64,000 bases of DNA from Clostridium sp. CS001 (GTDB lineage Bacteria; Bacillota; Clostridia; Clostridiales; Clostridiaceae): positions 115,377 to 179,376 of the forward strand of contig NZ_JAIZZN010000006.1 of NCBI RefSeq assembly GCF_020443565.1, written 5' to 3'. Made by a program: the position numbers and the translations under genes. Positions 52,684 through 61,768 of the stretch are shown here, in pieces; the first letter of the stretch is position 1, and every line of letters begins with the position of its first letter. The notes below the pieces were generated by a model that had not been told where the DNA came from, did no database searches, and saw nothing but the letters and a program-made list of their open reading frames with translations.

Positions 52684-53646
52684 ATGGAAATATGGGATAT
52701 TTACAATAAATACAGACAAAACACCGGACGCACACACGAAAGAGGTAATCCTATGAATGAAGGCGATTATCACCTTGTAGTTCATGTTTGGATTGTTAAT
52801 GATAGAGGAGAATTCTTAATTCAGAAGAGGCAACCTTGGAAGATTGGCTGGCCAAATATGTGGGCTGAGTCTGTTGCAGGATCTGCTATCCAAGGTGATA
52901 ACAGCAAAGAAACAGCTATTCGTGAAACAAAGGAAGAATTAGGTATTGATTTAGACATAAGTAAAAGTGAGCTTCTGTTTACGGTTAAATCTTCTAGTGG
53001 TTTTGAAGATATTTGGCTTGTTAGGCAAAATATTGATATAAGGCATTTAAAACTCCAATATGAGGAAGTTGCTGATGCAAAATGGGTTACTTTAGAAGAA
53101 ATTAGAAATATGATGCAAACTGGTGAATTTATTTCACTAGATTATTATGATGACTTATTTGAAATGATAAATTCCAATATAGTTCTTAGCTTGGCAAAGG
53201 CTGATGATGCACAAATACTACTAGATATACAAAAGGAAGTATTTTTACCCTTATATGAAAAATATCATGACCATGGAACAAGTCCAGTAAATCAAACATT
53301 AGAGAATTTTCTAAAAAGATTTGATATTGGCCATTATTATAAAATACTTCACCAAAATTACTTGGTAGGAAGTGTGTTCGTTTATGAAAAAGAACCTGGT
53401 GTAATGAATCTACATATAATAAATATTATTAGAAGATCCCAAAATAAAGGAATTGCTCAAGAAGTAATAAGACGTCTAGAACTTATGTATCCACAAGCAA
53501 TTAGATGGGAACTAGAAACTATATTATCTGAAAAGCGCAATTGCTATCTTTATGAGAAAATGGGATATGTTCAAAGTGGCGAATTAAAGGTTATTAATGA
53601 TAAGATGTCACTTGTAAGTTATAAAAAATTAATGGATACCCTATAA
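52684..53646 (+). CDS. Nudix hydrolase-GNAT acetyltransferase fusion
   Basis: A 320-residue two-domain protein. Residues 1-165 are a Nudix hydrolase similar to the IPP isomerase-like group (FLIQKRQPWKIGWPNMW) with Nudix box GSAIQGDNSKETAIRETKEE followed by LGI; an Asp stands where the first Glu is usual. Residues 170-320 are a GNAT-like acyltransferase (HIINIIRRSQNKGIAQEVIR as the acetyl-CoA loop). The substrate is unknown. ATG 52684 follows AAGGAGGCAACCTT. Confidence 0.82.
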   Translation: MEIWDIYNKYRQNTGRTHERGNPMNEGDYHLVVHVWIVNDRGEFLIQKRQPWKIGWPNMWAESVAGSAIQGDNSKETAIRETKEELGIDLDISKSELLFTVKSSSGFEDIWLVRQNIDIRHLKLQYEEVADAKWVTLEEIRNMMQTGEFISLDYYDDLFEMINSNIVLSLAKADDAQILLDIQKEVFLPLYEKYHDHGTSPVNQTLENFLKRFDIGHYYKILHQNYLVGSVFVYEKEPGVMNLHIINIIRRSQNKGIAQEVIRRLELMYPQAIRWELETILSEKRNCYLYEKMGYVQSGELKVINDKMSLVSYKKLMDTL

Positions 53647-53738
53647 ATATATATACAATGGTATAATATTCAAGTAAAAGGCTCATATTTGCTTGTGTCA
53701 AAAAAAGCATCTAACTTTGATAACACTCTTCTTACCAA

Positions 53739-53848
53739 TTAGCAATTTAAATCATCACCTAAGGTACTGCAATATTAATAAAGTTCCCACAATTAAATCT
53801 TGCACAATTTTAATATCTTGGTGGTGATTGTTAATATCCTATTGCTAA
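53739..53848. other. 110-base imperfect palindrome
   Basis: TTAGCAAT (53739-53746) pairs with ATTGCTAA (53841-53848), ATCATCACC (53751-53759) plus AAG with CTTGGTGGTGAT, and ATATTAA with TTAATAT nearer the centre. The whole could fold as one long bulged stem-loop. The phrase AAATCATCACCT also occurs near 32297 and 35827. Confidence 0.6.
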
Positions 53849-54025
53849 CTTACAACTTCTATTGTATAATCAAGTATTGCTTGTCATACAAGTATCGTGA
53901 ATAAGTGTTAAATTGCCTCGTAATACAATTTAACTATATAGGCCTTCAAGTTTTTATCACTTCAAAAATTCTTTTACTGTATATCTAATTTTCAAACATA
54001 AACAAAACTTAAAAGTTAGTAGCTT

Positions 54026-54057
54026 AAAGATGTTACTTATAGGTAGTATCTTTTTTT
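54026..54057 (+). terminator. Intrinsic terminator in the dehydrogenase leader
   Basis: AAAGATGTTACT (54026-54037) pairs over 12 positions, with wobbles, to GGTAGTATCTTT (54042-54053) around TATA and is followed by a run of T. It lies 110 bases before the dehydrogenase start, suggesting termination control. Confidence 0.65.
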
Positions 54058-54167
54058 GTACCTTAATTATTACTAATATATCCTACCTAAAACAAATATA
54101 TAAATATCACGGGAGATGCAACTAATAATTGTTGTCTTTACTATAACTCGCAAGGAGGATAAAATTA

Positions 54168-55319
54168 TTGAAAACTATAGGGTTCCCAAGAATGCACAAA
54201 GAAAAAAATGAAAAAAGAGATTTTTTGCCTACTTTTTTTGCTGTGCTTAAAAATGAAAAGGTACAAATATTTCTAGAAGAAGGCTACGGCATGGCTTTGG
54301 ATTATACAAAAGAAGATTATATTAAGGAAAATGAAGCAATCCAATTTGTATCTAAAAGAGAATGTTATGAAAAAGATGTAGTTGTAGTTTTAAGATCTCC
54401 AGAATTTAAGGAACTTGACTATATGAAAAAAGGTAGCACTTTATTAAGTATGCTTCATTATCCAACTAGAGCTGCACGTATTGAAAAACTTAAGGATAAA
54501 GGCATATTTGCTGTTTCAATGGATTCTATTAAAAATGATTTTCTTGAAAGAATTGTTGTAAATTATGAAGGAACTTCTGGAAATGGAATTGATACGGCAT
54601 TTACTGAACTTGCTAAAACTTATGAAAACATCTGTATTAAAGATAAAAAGCCTATAATTGTTAGCGTAATGGGAATGGGTCGTGTTGGTTTAACCGCAGC
54701 AAGACTCTCAAGTAAATATGGAAACAACAAAACAACTGAAGATATCCTTCGAGATAAAACTAAAGGCGTGCTTGTTAATTTGCTATCTAGAAACCTAACT
54801 AAAGATAAGAATGAAATGATAAAAATTCTACGGAAAACAGATATTTTAGTAGATGCAACAACTAGAGATGATTCAACCAAGTATATTATCAGTAATGAAT
54901 TATTAGGCCACTTAAAGCAGAATTCCATAATCTTAGATTTGACGGCAGATCCATATTTAACAGATGCTAATTCTATCCAGATAAAAGCAATTGAAGGTAT
55001 TCCTCATGGTACACTTGACAAAACTGTTATTTACCCTGATGACGATCAGTATAACAATTTGCCAAAGTCCTTGAAAACACTTCATCGAAGAACCGTAGTG
55101 GGTTGCAATGCTTGGCCGGGAGTTACACCCAATGCTTGCATGGATTTGTATGGTAAACAGCTTATATATATTCTGCAAAACCTTATAGTCTATTCTATTA
55201 ATGATTTTGATTTAAGTAGCAATGATTATTTTAATAGAGCAATATATAGAGGAACCATTAAATATTTTGAAGAATGCTCAAATCACTATGGGGATGATTT
55301 AGTAAATATAGTAGTGTAG
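54168..55319 (+). CDS. Alanine dehydrogenase/transhydrogenase-like NAD(P)-binding enzyme
   Basis: A 383-residue protein of the alanine dehydrogenase/PNT fold group: an N-terminal catalytic-type domain (IGFPRMHKEKNEKRDFLPT) and a central Rossmann domain with SVMGMGRVGLTAARL (near residue 165-180). A C-terminal part with VVGCNAWPGVTP follows. It may act on an amino acid or an opine-like N-carboxyalkyl amino acid; the substrate residues cannot be assigned. TTG 54168 has AAGGAGG nine bases upstream. A structured leader precedes it and a strong terminator follows. Confidence 0.7.
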   Translation: MKTIGFPRMHKEKNEKRDFLPTFFAVLKNEKVQIFLEEGYGMALDYTKEDYIKENEAIQFVSKRECYEKDVVVVLRSPEFKELDYMKKGSTLLSMLHYPTRAARIEKLKDKGIFAVSMDSIKNDFLERIVVNYEGTSGNGIDTAFTELAKTYENICIKDKKPIIVSVMGMGRVGLTAARLSSKYGNNKTTEDILRDKTKGVLVNLLSRNLTKDKNEMIKILRKTDILVDATTRDDSTKYIISNELLGHLKQNSIILDLTADPYLTDANSIQIKAIEGIPHGTLDKTVIYPDDDQYNNLPKSLKTLHRRTVVGCNAWPGVTPNACMDLYGKQLIYILQNLIVYSINDFDLSSNDYFNRAIYRGTIKYFEECSNHYGDDLVNIVV

Positions 55320-55330
55320 AATTTATTAAT

Positions 55331-55372
55331 AAAGCACATTCCAAATTAATGATTATAATTGGAATGTGCTTT
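55331..55372. terminator. Bidirectional terminator after the dehydrogenase gene
   Basis: AAAGCACATTCC (55331-55342) and GGAATGTGCTTT (55361-55372) pair perfectly, with AATTA/TAATT inside. It also serves the convergent chemoreceptor remnant. Confidence 0.85.
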
Positions 55373-55382
55373 TCTATAATTT

Positions 55383-56126
55383 TTATAAATTAAATTTTTG
55401 AACCAATGTATTGAGTTTTCCAGCAATGGTTGCTTGATTTTCAGCAGTAATTGAAACTTGTTCCATAGCTTGGGTTGTTTCACCTATACTTGATAGTATG
55501 TCCATTGATCTTGATGATGTGTTTTGTGCTGATGATGCAATATGTTGGACTACTTTAGCAACTTCCTCCATTGTAGCATTAATCTCCTCAGTCATAGCAC
55601 TTGACTCCTGTGTCTCCTTAGCGATCTCACCGGTATTTTCATTTACAATTTCAAGTTTTGATGTAATTTCTTCCACTGTTGCCGATAACTCTTCGCTTGA
55701 AGCACTTAATTCTTCAGAACCTTTCATTATTTCTAACACCATTTCTTTTATGTTTCCTTGAGCATTGTTTAAAGCTGTTGCAAGTTGTCCAAATTCATCT
55801 TTACTATTTAAATCAATTTCTTTAGATAAATCGCCATTTCCAATTGCTTTCGCAAAATCCAATCCTTTTTTTAATGACCTTGTCATGTATATAGATAAAA
55901 TAACCCCTAATAATGTTGAAATTAGTAAGGCTCCAATTATAAATGAATAAATTATTTTACTACTAGTGTTATATAATTGCGTATTTTTATCGTCACTTAC
56001 CTTTGCCATGTCATTGTTTATTACCAACAGTTTATCCAAAGACTCAAACATTTGTCCACGCATGTCTTGAACCAAAGGCCAGTGTTCTTCTTCGCCAGCA
56101 TAATTATTGTCTTTTAGATATCTCAT
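55383..56126 (-). pseudogene. Chemoreceptor remnant lacking the signalling tip
   Basis: A 247-residue frame: the end of a four-helix-bundle sensor, one membrane helix (about 58-80), HAMP, then only the membrane-proximal parts of the methyl-accepting bundle. The first arm (EELSATVEEITSKLEIVNEN) runs directly into the last arm (AMEQVSITAENQATIAGKLN). The conserved hairpin tip that binds CheA and CheW is missing, an in-frame loss of roughly 150-200 residues. There is also no N-terminal helix and no ribosome site before ATG 56126, which lies 11 bases after the kinase gene. It is most likely a decayed receptor; a short HAMP protein coupled to the upstream kinase is the alternative. Confidence 0.6.
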
Positions 56127-56137
56127 TTATTAATTTA

Positions 56138-58180
56138 CTAATCCTTTGAGCTGATATATTTTATTATTATCTTTTCCAAGTCTTTTAAGTTAAATGGCTT
56201 TGAAATATAATCATCCATACCACTTTCTATACATTTTTTCTTATCACTATCCATTGCATACGCAGTCATGGCAACAATTGGGATATGATTACCACTGTTT
56301 TTTTCTTTTTCTCTAATAGTTTTTGTTGCTTCATATCCATTTACTTCTGGCATTTGTAAATCCATAAGTATTAAATCTACACATTCCTTTTCTAGAATTT
56401 CAATTGCTTCTCTACCATTGTTTGCAGCGAAGTAGTTCACTCCCTTAATATCCAAAAATGACTTTACAATCTCCATATTTATTTCATTATCTTCTGCTAT
56501 TAAAACTGTTCTATTTCCACTGTTTACAGGTGGTGTAATTTCATTTTTAGCTATAATTTTTTTTTCACTTACTTCATCTAGTTGCTGCAAATTAAATTCT
56601 GCTGTAAAATAAAATGTACTTCCTTCACCATTTTCACTTTCAAACCAAATCTCACCATTCATAAGTTCTGTAATCTCTTTTGATATGGCAAGTCCAAGTC
56701 CTGTTCCACCATATTTTTTAGTATAAGAGGAGTCTCCCTGGCAAAATGCTTCAAATATTTTATCTTTATATTCGTTATCAATACCTATTCCTGTATCTTC
56801 AACTGAAAACTGAATCTTTATTTTCAAAGCATTACTATAATTCTTTTTAGCGCATAAAATTATTCGTCCCTCATCTGTAAACTTAATTGCATTATTAACT
56901 AAGTTAATAATAACTTGATTTAGTCTAACTTTATCTCCAATAATATCTAAATTCATAAAGGGTTCAATATAGTGCATTATTTCTAGATTCTTTTTATGTG
57001 CAAGAAATTGAAGTTGATTTACTATTGTATCAAGTGTATCCTTCAAATTAAAGGGTTCAGTAGATAGTTCTAATTTACCTGCTTCTATTTTGGCCATATC
57101 CAGTACACTATTGACAATATCTAGTAGTAAATTTGAAGATGTTTTTAGCATATTTAAGTATTCATTCTGTACATCATTAGTATTTGTATCTTCTAATAAA
57201 TAGGCCATACCCATAATTCCATTTAGTGGTGTTCGTATTTCATGACTCATATTAGCTAAAAATGCACTTTTTATTGAATTAGCTTCCACTGCTTCTTCCT
57301 TTAATATCTCCATTTCCTTGTAATTGGTTCTAAGTTCTTCCTCAGTTGCCATAAGTTCTTCATATATTGATGATAATTCTTCATACTTTTCATTTAGCTC
57401 TTTTTCTCTATTTACTCTTTCAGTAATATCTGTGCAGATGATTGCAAATTTTTTATATTCAGGTGAATAGGCGTAAACTTGAAAGTATTTATTAAGTTCA
57501 CTTGAAAAATTTTCATAATATAATTCTTCACCACTTATTGCAACTTGTCCATATTTATCAATCCAGTAACTTTCAGTATTTGGCATTACTTCTTTAATGG
57601 TTTTACCAATGATATCCTTTCGCAATATCCCTGTAATTTTTTCGAAACTATCATTTATATCAATATATCTATAATCAATAGGCTCATCTTCCTCATTTAA
57701 AATTATCTCATGTAATGCCATACCTTGATTCATTTTAGAATATATTAATCTATATTTTTCTTCACTCTCTTTAAGTTCTTTTTCTTGTCTTTTTCTTTCT
57801 GTTATATCTCTAATAACACTTATTACTATCTTGTTACCTTCAAATTCTATACCAACCGACTTTACTTCTACCGGAAACATAGTTCCGTCTTTCTTATAAT
57901 GATTTATTTCATAAATTATATCCCTTTTAAATGTTTCACTTAATTGAGAATTTAATAAATCTCTAGATTCTTCATTTCTAATGTCAAGTAAATTCATTTT
58001 TAACAACTCTTCATATGTATATTCATAAATTTTAATTGCTTGGTTGTTAGCATTTAATATAAATCCTTCCTCTGATACAATTAAAATTATATCTTGGACA
58101 TTATCAAATATACTTTTATAAACTTCTAAACTGTTATATAAATTAAGGTTACTTTCCTGCTTATTAATCAATTCTTTCAC
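56138..58180 (-). CDS. Hybrid sensor histidine kinase (PAS-PAS-HisKA-HATPase-REC)
   Basis: A 680-residue cytoplasmic kinase: PAS 1 (about 15-135), PAS 2 (about 145-260), a coiled coil (EELSSIYEELMATEEEL), HisKA with ANMSHEIRTPLNG (His near 312), HATPase with NLVNNAIKFTDEGRI and DTGIGI, then a receiver domain with LILMDLQMPEVNG (Asp near 604) and the lysine in ISKPF. No membrane helix or output domain is seen. The partner regulator is not adjacent; the gene sits between a GGDEF-EAL gene and a chemoreceptor remnant, so it may regulate cyclic-di-GMP signalling. Confidence 0.92.
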   Translation of the reverse strand: MKELINKQESNLNLYNSLEVYKSIFDNVQDIILIVSEEGFILNANNQAIKIYEYTYEELLKMNLLDIRNEESRDLLNSQLSETFKRDIIYEINHYKKDGTMFPVEVKSVGIEFEGNKIVISVIRDITERKRQEKELKESEEKYRLIYSKMNQGMALHEIILNEEDEPIDYRYIDINDSFEKITGILRKDIIGKTIKEVMPNTESYWIDKYGQVAISGEELYYENFSSELNKYFQVYAYSPEYKKFAIICTDITERVNREKELNEKYEELSSIYEELMATEEELRTNYKEMEILKEEAVEANSIKSAFLANMSHEIRTPLNGIMGMAYLLEDTNTNDVQNEYLNMLKTSSNLLLDIVNSVLDMAKIEAGKLELSTEPFNLKDTLDTIVNQLQFLAHKKNLEIMHYIEPFMNLDIIGDKVRLNQVIINLVNNAIKFTDEGRIILCAKKNYSNALKIKIQFSVEDTGIGIDNEYKDKIFEAFCQGDSSYTKKYGGTGLGLAISKEITELMNGEIWFESENGEGSTFYFTAEFNLQQLDEVSEKKIIAKNEITPPVNSGNRTVLIAEDNEINMEIVKSFLDIKGVNYFAANNGREAIEILEKECVDLILMDLQMPEVNGYEATKTIREKEKNSGNHIPIVAMTAYAMDSDKKKCIESGMDDYISKPFNLKDLEKIIIKYISSKD

Positions 58181-58183
58181 TCC

Positions 58184-59989
58184 TTATGTACGCTTATTTA
58201 CATCCAATATCATTTCTTCTATGTCTTTTGATGTAACTGGCCTACTAAAATAATACCCTTGAATAATATCTGCATTCATGTTTTTAATTAAGTCGTACTG
58301 CTCTTTTGTCTCTACACCCTCAACTATAACGATTAGATCCATATTATGCGCTAATTGTATTATCCCTCTTGCCATTTCTTCATCTTTTTTATTAACTGTT
58401 ATATTGTCAATAAAAGACTTATCTATCTTTAAATTATCTATAGGTAAAGCCTTTAAATACTTTAGAGAGGAATATCCTGTTCCAAAATCATCTAATGAAA
58501 TACTAAATCCACTATCTTTCAATTCATTTAGTAAATACATGCCCTTATCTATATTATTCATTAAAGAGGTCTCTGTTATTTCAAATTCTATAAGCTGTGG
58601 ATCAACATCATTTAAAAACACTATTTGTTTAACTTTTTCCACAAACCTTTCATCTTGCAATTGTACTGGTGATACATTAATAGAAACCTTCATAAGAATT
58701 TTACAATTTGATTCCCACAATTTGATTTGATTACAAACGCCTTTTATAACCCATTCACCTATATTTTTAATAAGACCTGCTTCCTCTGCAATAGGAATAA
58801 ATTCATAGGGTGAAATACTTCCTATCTTTTTACTATTCCACCTGAGCAGTGCTTCTACCCCCATAATAGTTTTCTTGTGGCTATGTATTTTAGGTTGGTA
58901 ATATATTTCTAATTCATTTTCTTTTATTGATTGTCTAAGGTATTTTTCTATTTCATTTTTCCTTACTAATTCATTTTTTATTTTTTCATCATAAAAACAA
59001 TATTTATTTTTACCCGTTCCTTTCGCCTTATACATGGCAGCATCAGCATTTATAAGTAGCCTATTTATGTCATCACTATCTCTTGGGAAAATTGTTATTC
59101 CCATGCTTGCTGAGGTATAAATATTTTTCTCTCCTACTTCAAAAGTTTTTTTGAATATATCTATTATCTTATTACATTTTAAAATAACATCTTCGTTACT
59201 TTTTATATCATTCATGACAATTAGAAATTCATCTCCACCAAATCTTGCTACAGTATCATTTTCATCAAAAGATATCTTTAATATCTCTGCAATTATTTTT
59301 AATAGCTGATCTCCATAATGATGACCTAAAGTATCATTAATTTTTTTAAAATCATCTAAGTCAAGAAATATTATGGCTCCTTCTTTTTTATTAACTTTAA
59401 AATCTTTCATAACTTTTTCTATTATATCGGTAACTAGTACCTTATTAGGTAAGTTTGTTAACGTATCATAATATACTTTATGCTTAATTTCCTTTTCTAT
59501 TGCTTTTATATCTGAAATATCTGTTATAGACCCTGATAATTTAATAAATTTACTCTCTATGTTTCGCAGTCCTTTTGCTCGTATAAATACCCATTTATAC
59601 GAATCATTTTTTATTTTTATTCTAAATTCACATTGGTAACAAATTGATTTACCATCCATGTAATCTTTGAAACTATTACATACATCAATTAAGTCATCTT
59701 CATGTATTAAATTTTTAATAAAATTAATGTTTTCATTTATGCTATAACCGGTTATATCCTCCCACTTTTTAGAAACAACTAGATTATTATTTTCTAAATT
59801 CCATTCCCATACAACATCCTTAGAACCGTCAATGGCTAGCATCTTCATTTCTTCTTTTTCGATTAATTCCTTATTTATTAATATTAATGCATTTCTATTT
59901 GCATCTACTTTTTTCATTAATATATAATTCTCTAACAAGGATAGTATCAATAAAATAGATATAGTACCTAATCCTAATTTGTATATCAT
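58184..59989 (-). CDS. PAS-GGDEF-EAL cyclic-di-GMP enzyme
   Basis: A 601-residue protein with one N-terminal membrane helix (about 3-25), a PAS domain (about 45-165), a GGDEF domain with intact RFGGDEFLIV (near 250), and an EAL domain with GVEALLRW (near 378), NVSPVQL, EITETSL, DDFGTGYSSLKYL and EGVET. Both active sites look complete. The gene is three bases upstream of the hybrid kinase gene, so the two are co-transcribed. ATG 59989 follows AGGGAGAGAGATAAAAC. Confidence 0.92.
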   Translation of the reverse strand: MIYKLGLGTISILLILSLLENYILMKKVDANRNALILINKELIEKEEMKMLAIDGSKDVVWEWNLENNNLVVSKKWEDITGYSINENINFIKNLIHEDDLIDVCNSFKDYMDGKSICYQCEFRIKIKNDSYKWVFIRAKGLRNIESKFIKLSGSITDISDIKAIEKEIKHKVYYDTLTNLPNKVLVTDIIEKVMKDFKVNKKEGAIIFLDLDDFKKINDTLGHHYGDQLLKIIAEILKISFDENDTVARFGGDEFLIVMNDIKSNEDVILKCNKIIDIFKKTFEVGEKNIYTSASMGITIFPRDSDDINRLLINADAAMYKAKGTGKNKYCFYDEKIKNELVRKNEIEKYLRQSIKENELEIYYQPKIHSHKKTIMGVEALLRWNSKKIGSISPYEFIPIAEEAGLIKNIGEWVIKGVCNQIKLWESNCKILMKVSINVSPVQLQDERFVEKVKQIVFLNDVDPQLIEFEITETSLMNNIDKGMYLLNELKDSGFSISLDDFGTGYSSLKYLKALPIDNLKIDKSFIDNITVNKKDEEMARGIIQLAHNMDLIVIVEGVETKEQYDLIKNMNADIIQGYYFSRPVTSKDIEEMILDVNKRT

Positions 59990-60420
59990 GTTTTATCTCT
60001 CTCCCTTTTATGGACTTTATGTTTTAGTGGTGAATTATTATAATTCGCATTTCTTCTAATGTATGTTAAAGGCTGGTATCTATTGAAAAAATTAGTACAC
60101 TCATTTAATGCAAAAATTATAATATAAGAATAGTATTTTCCACCCTAAAATGAAAATATAGTTAACTAATTATACATCCTTCTTTCTAAATTCTCAATCT
60201 ATTTATAACTTAGAAATGGTACAATCAAATTAGAAATGCATCTTATCCATTACTCTGCACTATACCGATCTATTAGCATCAAGGAAAGAAAAAAGGTGAT
60301 TCTTTAGATAAGAATTACCTCTTTTACTTATTCCTGCTCCATCTTAAATCACATAATAAAAATAGACCAAATTATTACCAAGATAATTTAGCCTGTTCTA
60401 TTTACACTTATTAAGTATTG
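59990..60420. other. Intergenic region, no gene seen
   Basis: These 430 AT-rich bases contain no credible reading frame. The one clear structure is the hairpin at 60291-60325. The promoter of the GGDEF-EAL/kinase unit is presumably near 60010-60150 but no strong match stands out. Confidence 0.45.
60291..60325. terminator. Terminator after the small 63-residue gene
   Basis: AAAAGGTGATTCTT and AAGAATTACCTCTTTT pair over 10 to 13 positions; on the minus strand TTTTTTC follows. It ends the leftward transcript of the 60421-60612 gene. Confidence 0.65.
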
Positions 60421-60612
60421 TCAATTGGATTCTTTGTCTTCAATGATTTCCTGTCTTGATGCTATAAGACCCAATAAATCCCCAACTGAAGTTATAAAGC
60501 TGCTTAAAAGCTCAATTTCATCTGATGTTAAGCCTTTTGAAAAAGAAATCGCAAGAGCATTTGCCGCGACTAAAAGTTGCCCAGCATCTAGATTACTTAA
60601 TGGAAATGACAT
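60421..60612 (-). CDS. Small protein of unknown function, 63 residues
   Basis: A short acidic, amphipathic helical protein (LDAGQLLVAANALAISFSKG, then LTSDEIELLSSFITSVGDLL). It resembles small clostridial proteins of the DUF6774-like kind by memory only. A ribosome site AAGAGGTGATTTATT lies before ATG 60612, and a terminator follows. There is no signal peptide or cysteine. Function is unknown. Confidence 0.6.
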   Translation of the reverse strand: MSFPLSNLDAGQLLVAANALAISFSKGLTSDEIELLSSFITSVGDLLGLIASRQEIIEDKESN

Positions 60613-60712
60613 AATAAATCACCTCTTAATAAATTATATGCTGAACTATTGTGAGGGGTGATTTATTAAATATAGTAATTATATGCCTCTTATATAATAA
60701 TTATTTTATATA

Positions 60713-61129
60713 CTATTTTTTATATTTCTCAATATACTCCAAAAGTGCCATACTAACTAAATCGATGCTTTTATACTCTTTATATGTCTCTGCAAAATCT
60801 TTAAACTGACCCAAAACATCTGTATACAGTCTAATAGTAGTCGTGGTCTTAAATTCTCCGTTAAGAATATCTTCATTAATTTTTAATTCTTGTTCTTGTG
60901 GTACATCAATTATAATCTTATAATCTGTTGTTTGCTTTTCTGTTTCAACTTTAGCTACTACTTTCTTCTGTTCTTCTACAAATGTATAAGCTAAATCAAT
61001 AGCTCCCTCTATGCTATCCGAATTAAATTTCATGCAAGGCATTTCATTGTTTAAAGTTAAATAAAATTTAGGGCTTAATTCAATTTTTACCTTATATCCT
61101 GCATCTATTAATTTCTCTAACTTATTCAT
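60713..61129 (-). CDS. Unknown protein with ribbon-helix-helix-like C-terminus
   Basis: A 138-residue protein. The first 85 residues form an alpha/beta region without a recognised family (VKIELSPKFYLTLNNEMPCM, then GAIDLAYTFVEEQKK). The last 45 residues (TTTIRLYTDVLGQFKDFAE, then SIDLVSMALLEYIEKYKK) have the beta-helix-helix pattern of MetJ/Arc-type DNA-binding proteins. ATG 61129 follows GAAGGTGTG. A small DNA-binding regulator is possible but not certain. Confidence 0.6.
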   Translation of the reverse strand: MNKLEKLIDAGYKVKIELSPKFYLTLNNEMPCMKFNSDSIEGAIDLAYTFVEEQKKVVAKVETEKQTTDYKIIIDVPQEQELKINEDILNGEFKTTTTIRLYTDVLGQFKDFAETYKEYKSIDLVSMALLEYIEKYKK

Positions 61130-61354
61130 TTTCTACACACCTTCATTTATATATTTTTAAAAACAACTTTTAAAACTTTTTTAGGTCATTTATATTCTTA
61201 AGTTTACTCTATAATATTTGCAAACATATCATGCCATACTATAATGTATATTATGTTCTGTAACTGTCTTCCTATACATAAATAAGCTAGTACGATCTTT
61301 TAAACCTTTAAAAATATATAATTTTTATTAACTATACTTTACAACAAAAGGGGC

Positions 61355-61386
61355 ACACTATATGATACGCATTATTTATATAGTGT
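61355..61386 (+). other. Hairpin upstream of the serine-rich small gene
   Basis: ACACTATAT (61355-61363) and ATATAGTGT (61378-61386) pair perfectly and are followed by AATTTTTA. It lies 28 bases before ATG 61415, so it may be a leader hairpin or the end of an upstream transcript. Confidence 0.45.
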
Positions 61387-61414
61387 AATTTTTATATTCG
61401 AAGGGAGAATAATC

Positions 61415-61666
61415 ATGAATGAAAATGATTCAAAAAAAGAAGATAAAGGTAGAAATATTATTGAAATTATAATCCCATCTAATGGAGTTACTTCCGAAGC
61501 TAAAAGTGCTTCAACCTCTTCAAAGACTGATACATCTAATATGGATAGCAACACTAATGATGATAATTCAAAGGAAGAACAACCGAGTAATCAATCAAAC
61601 GTAAGGGATTCTTCTAATGATTCAACTCAAAAGAAAGAACAAATAATAATTAATATATCTCATTAA
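61415..61666 (+). CDS. Small serine/asparagine/aspartate-rich protein, 83 residues
   Basis: The reading frame has a good GAAGGGAGAATAATC start region. Its product is mostly disordered by composition (Ser, Asn, Asp, Lys, Glu), with one short beta-like segment near each end (NIIEIIIP at 14-21 and EQIIINISH at the C-terminus). There is no signal peptide. I know no family for it. A strong terminator follows, which supports a real gene. Confidence 0.55.
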   Translation: MNENDSKKEDKGRNIIEIIIPSNGVTSEAKSASTSSKTDTSNMDSNTNDDNSKEEQPSNQSNVRDSSNDSTQKKEQIIINISH

Positions 61667-61710
61667 TGCTGTAAGACTTTCAATAAAATGATATTCAATG
61701 TTTTAGATAA

Positions 61711-61756
61711 AAACAGCCCCGTACTTAGCCATTAAAAGCTAAATACGGGGCTGTTT
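61711..61756. terminator. Bidirectional terminator before the GGGtGRT gene
   Basis: AAACAGCCCCGTA (61711-61723) and TACGGGGCTGTTT (61744-61756) pair perfectly, with TTAGC/GCTAA inside after one mismatch. Confidence 0.9.
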
Positions 61757-61768
61757 ATCATCTATAAT

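Larger units (their letters stand above)
53647..54167. other. Long intergenic region with structured leader
   Basis: No gene is visible in 520 bases. It holds a 110-base imperfect palindrome (53739-53848) and an intrinsic terminator (54026-54057) before the dehydrogenase gene. I find no T-box or known riboswitch consensus. Confidence 0.5.

Noticed and set aside
53647..54167. Possible T-box before the dehydrogenase gene
   Set aside because: No AGGGTGGNACCGCG-like antiterminator segment was found; TTGGTGGTGATTG is not a match.
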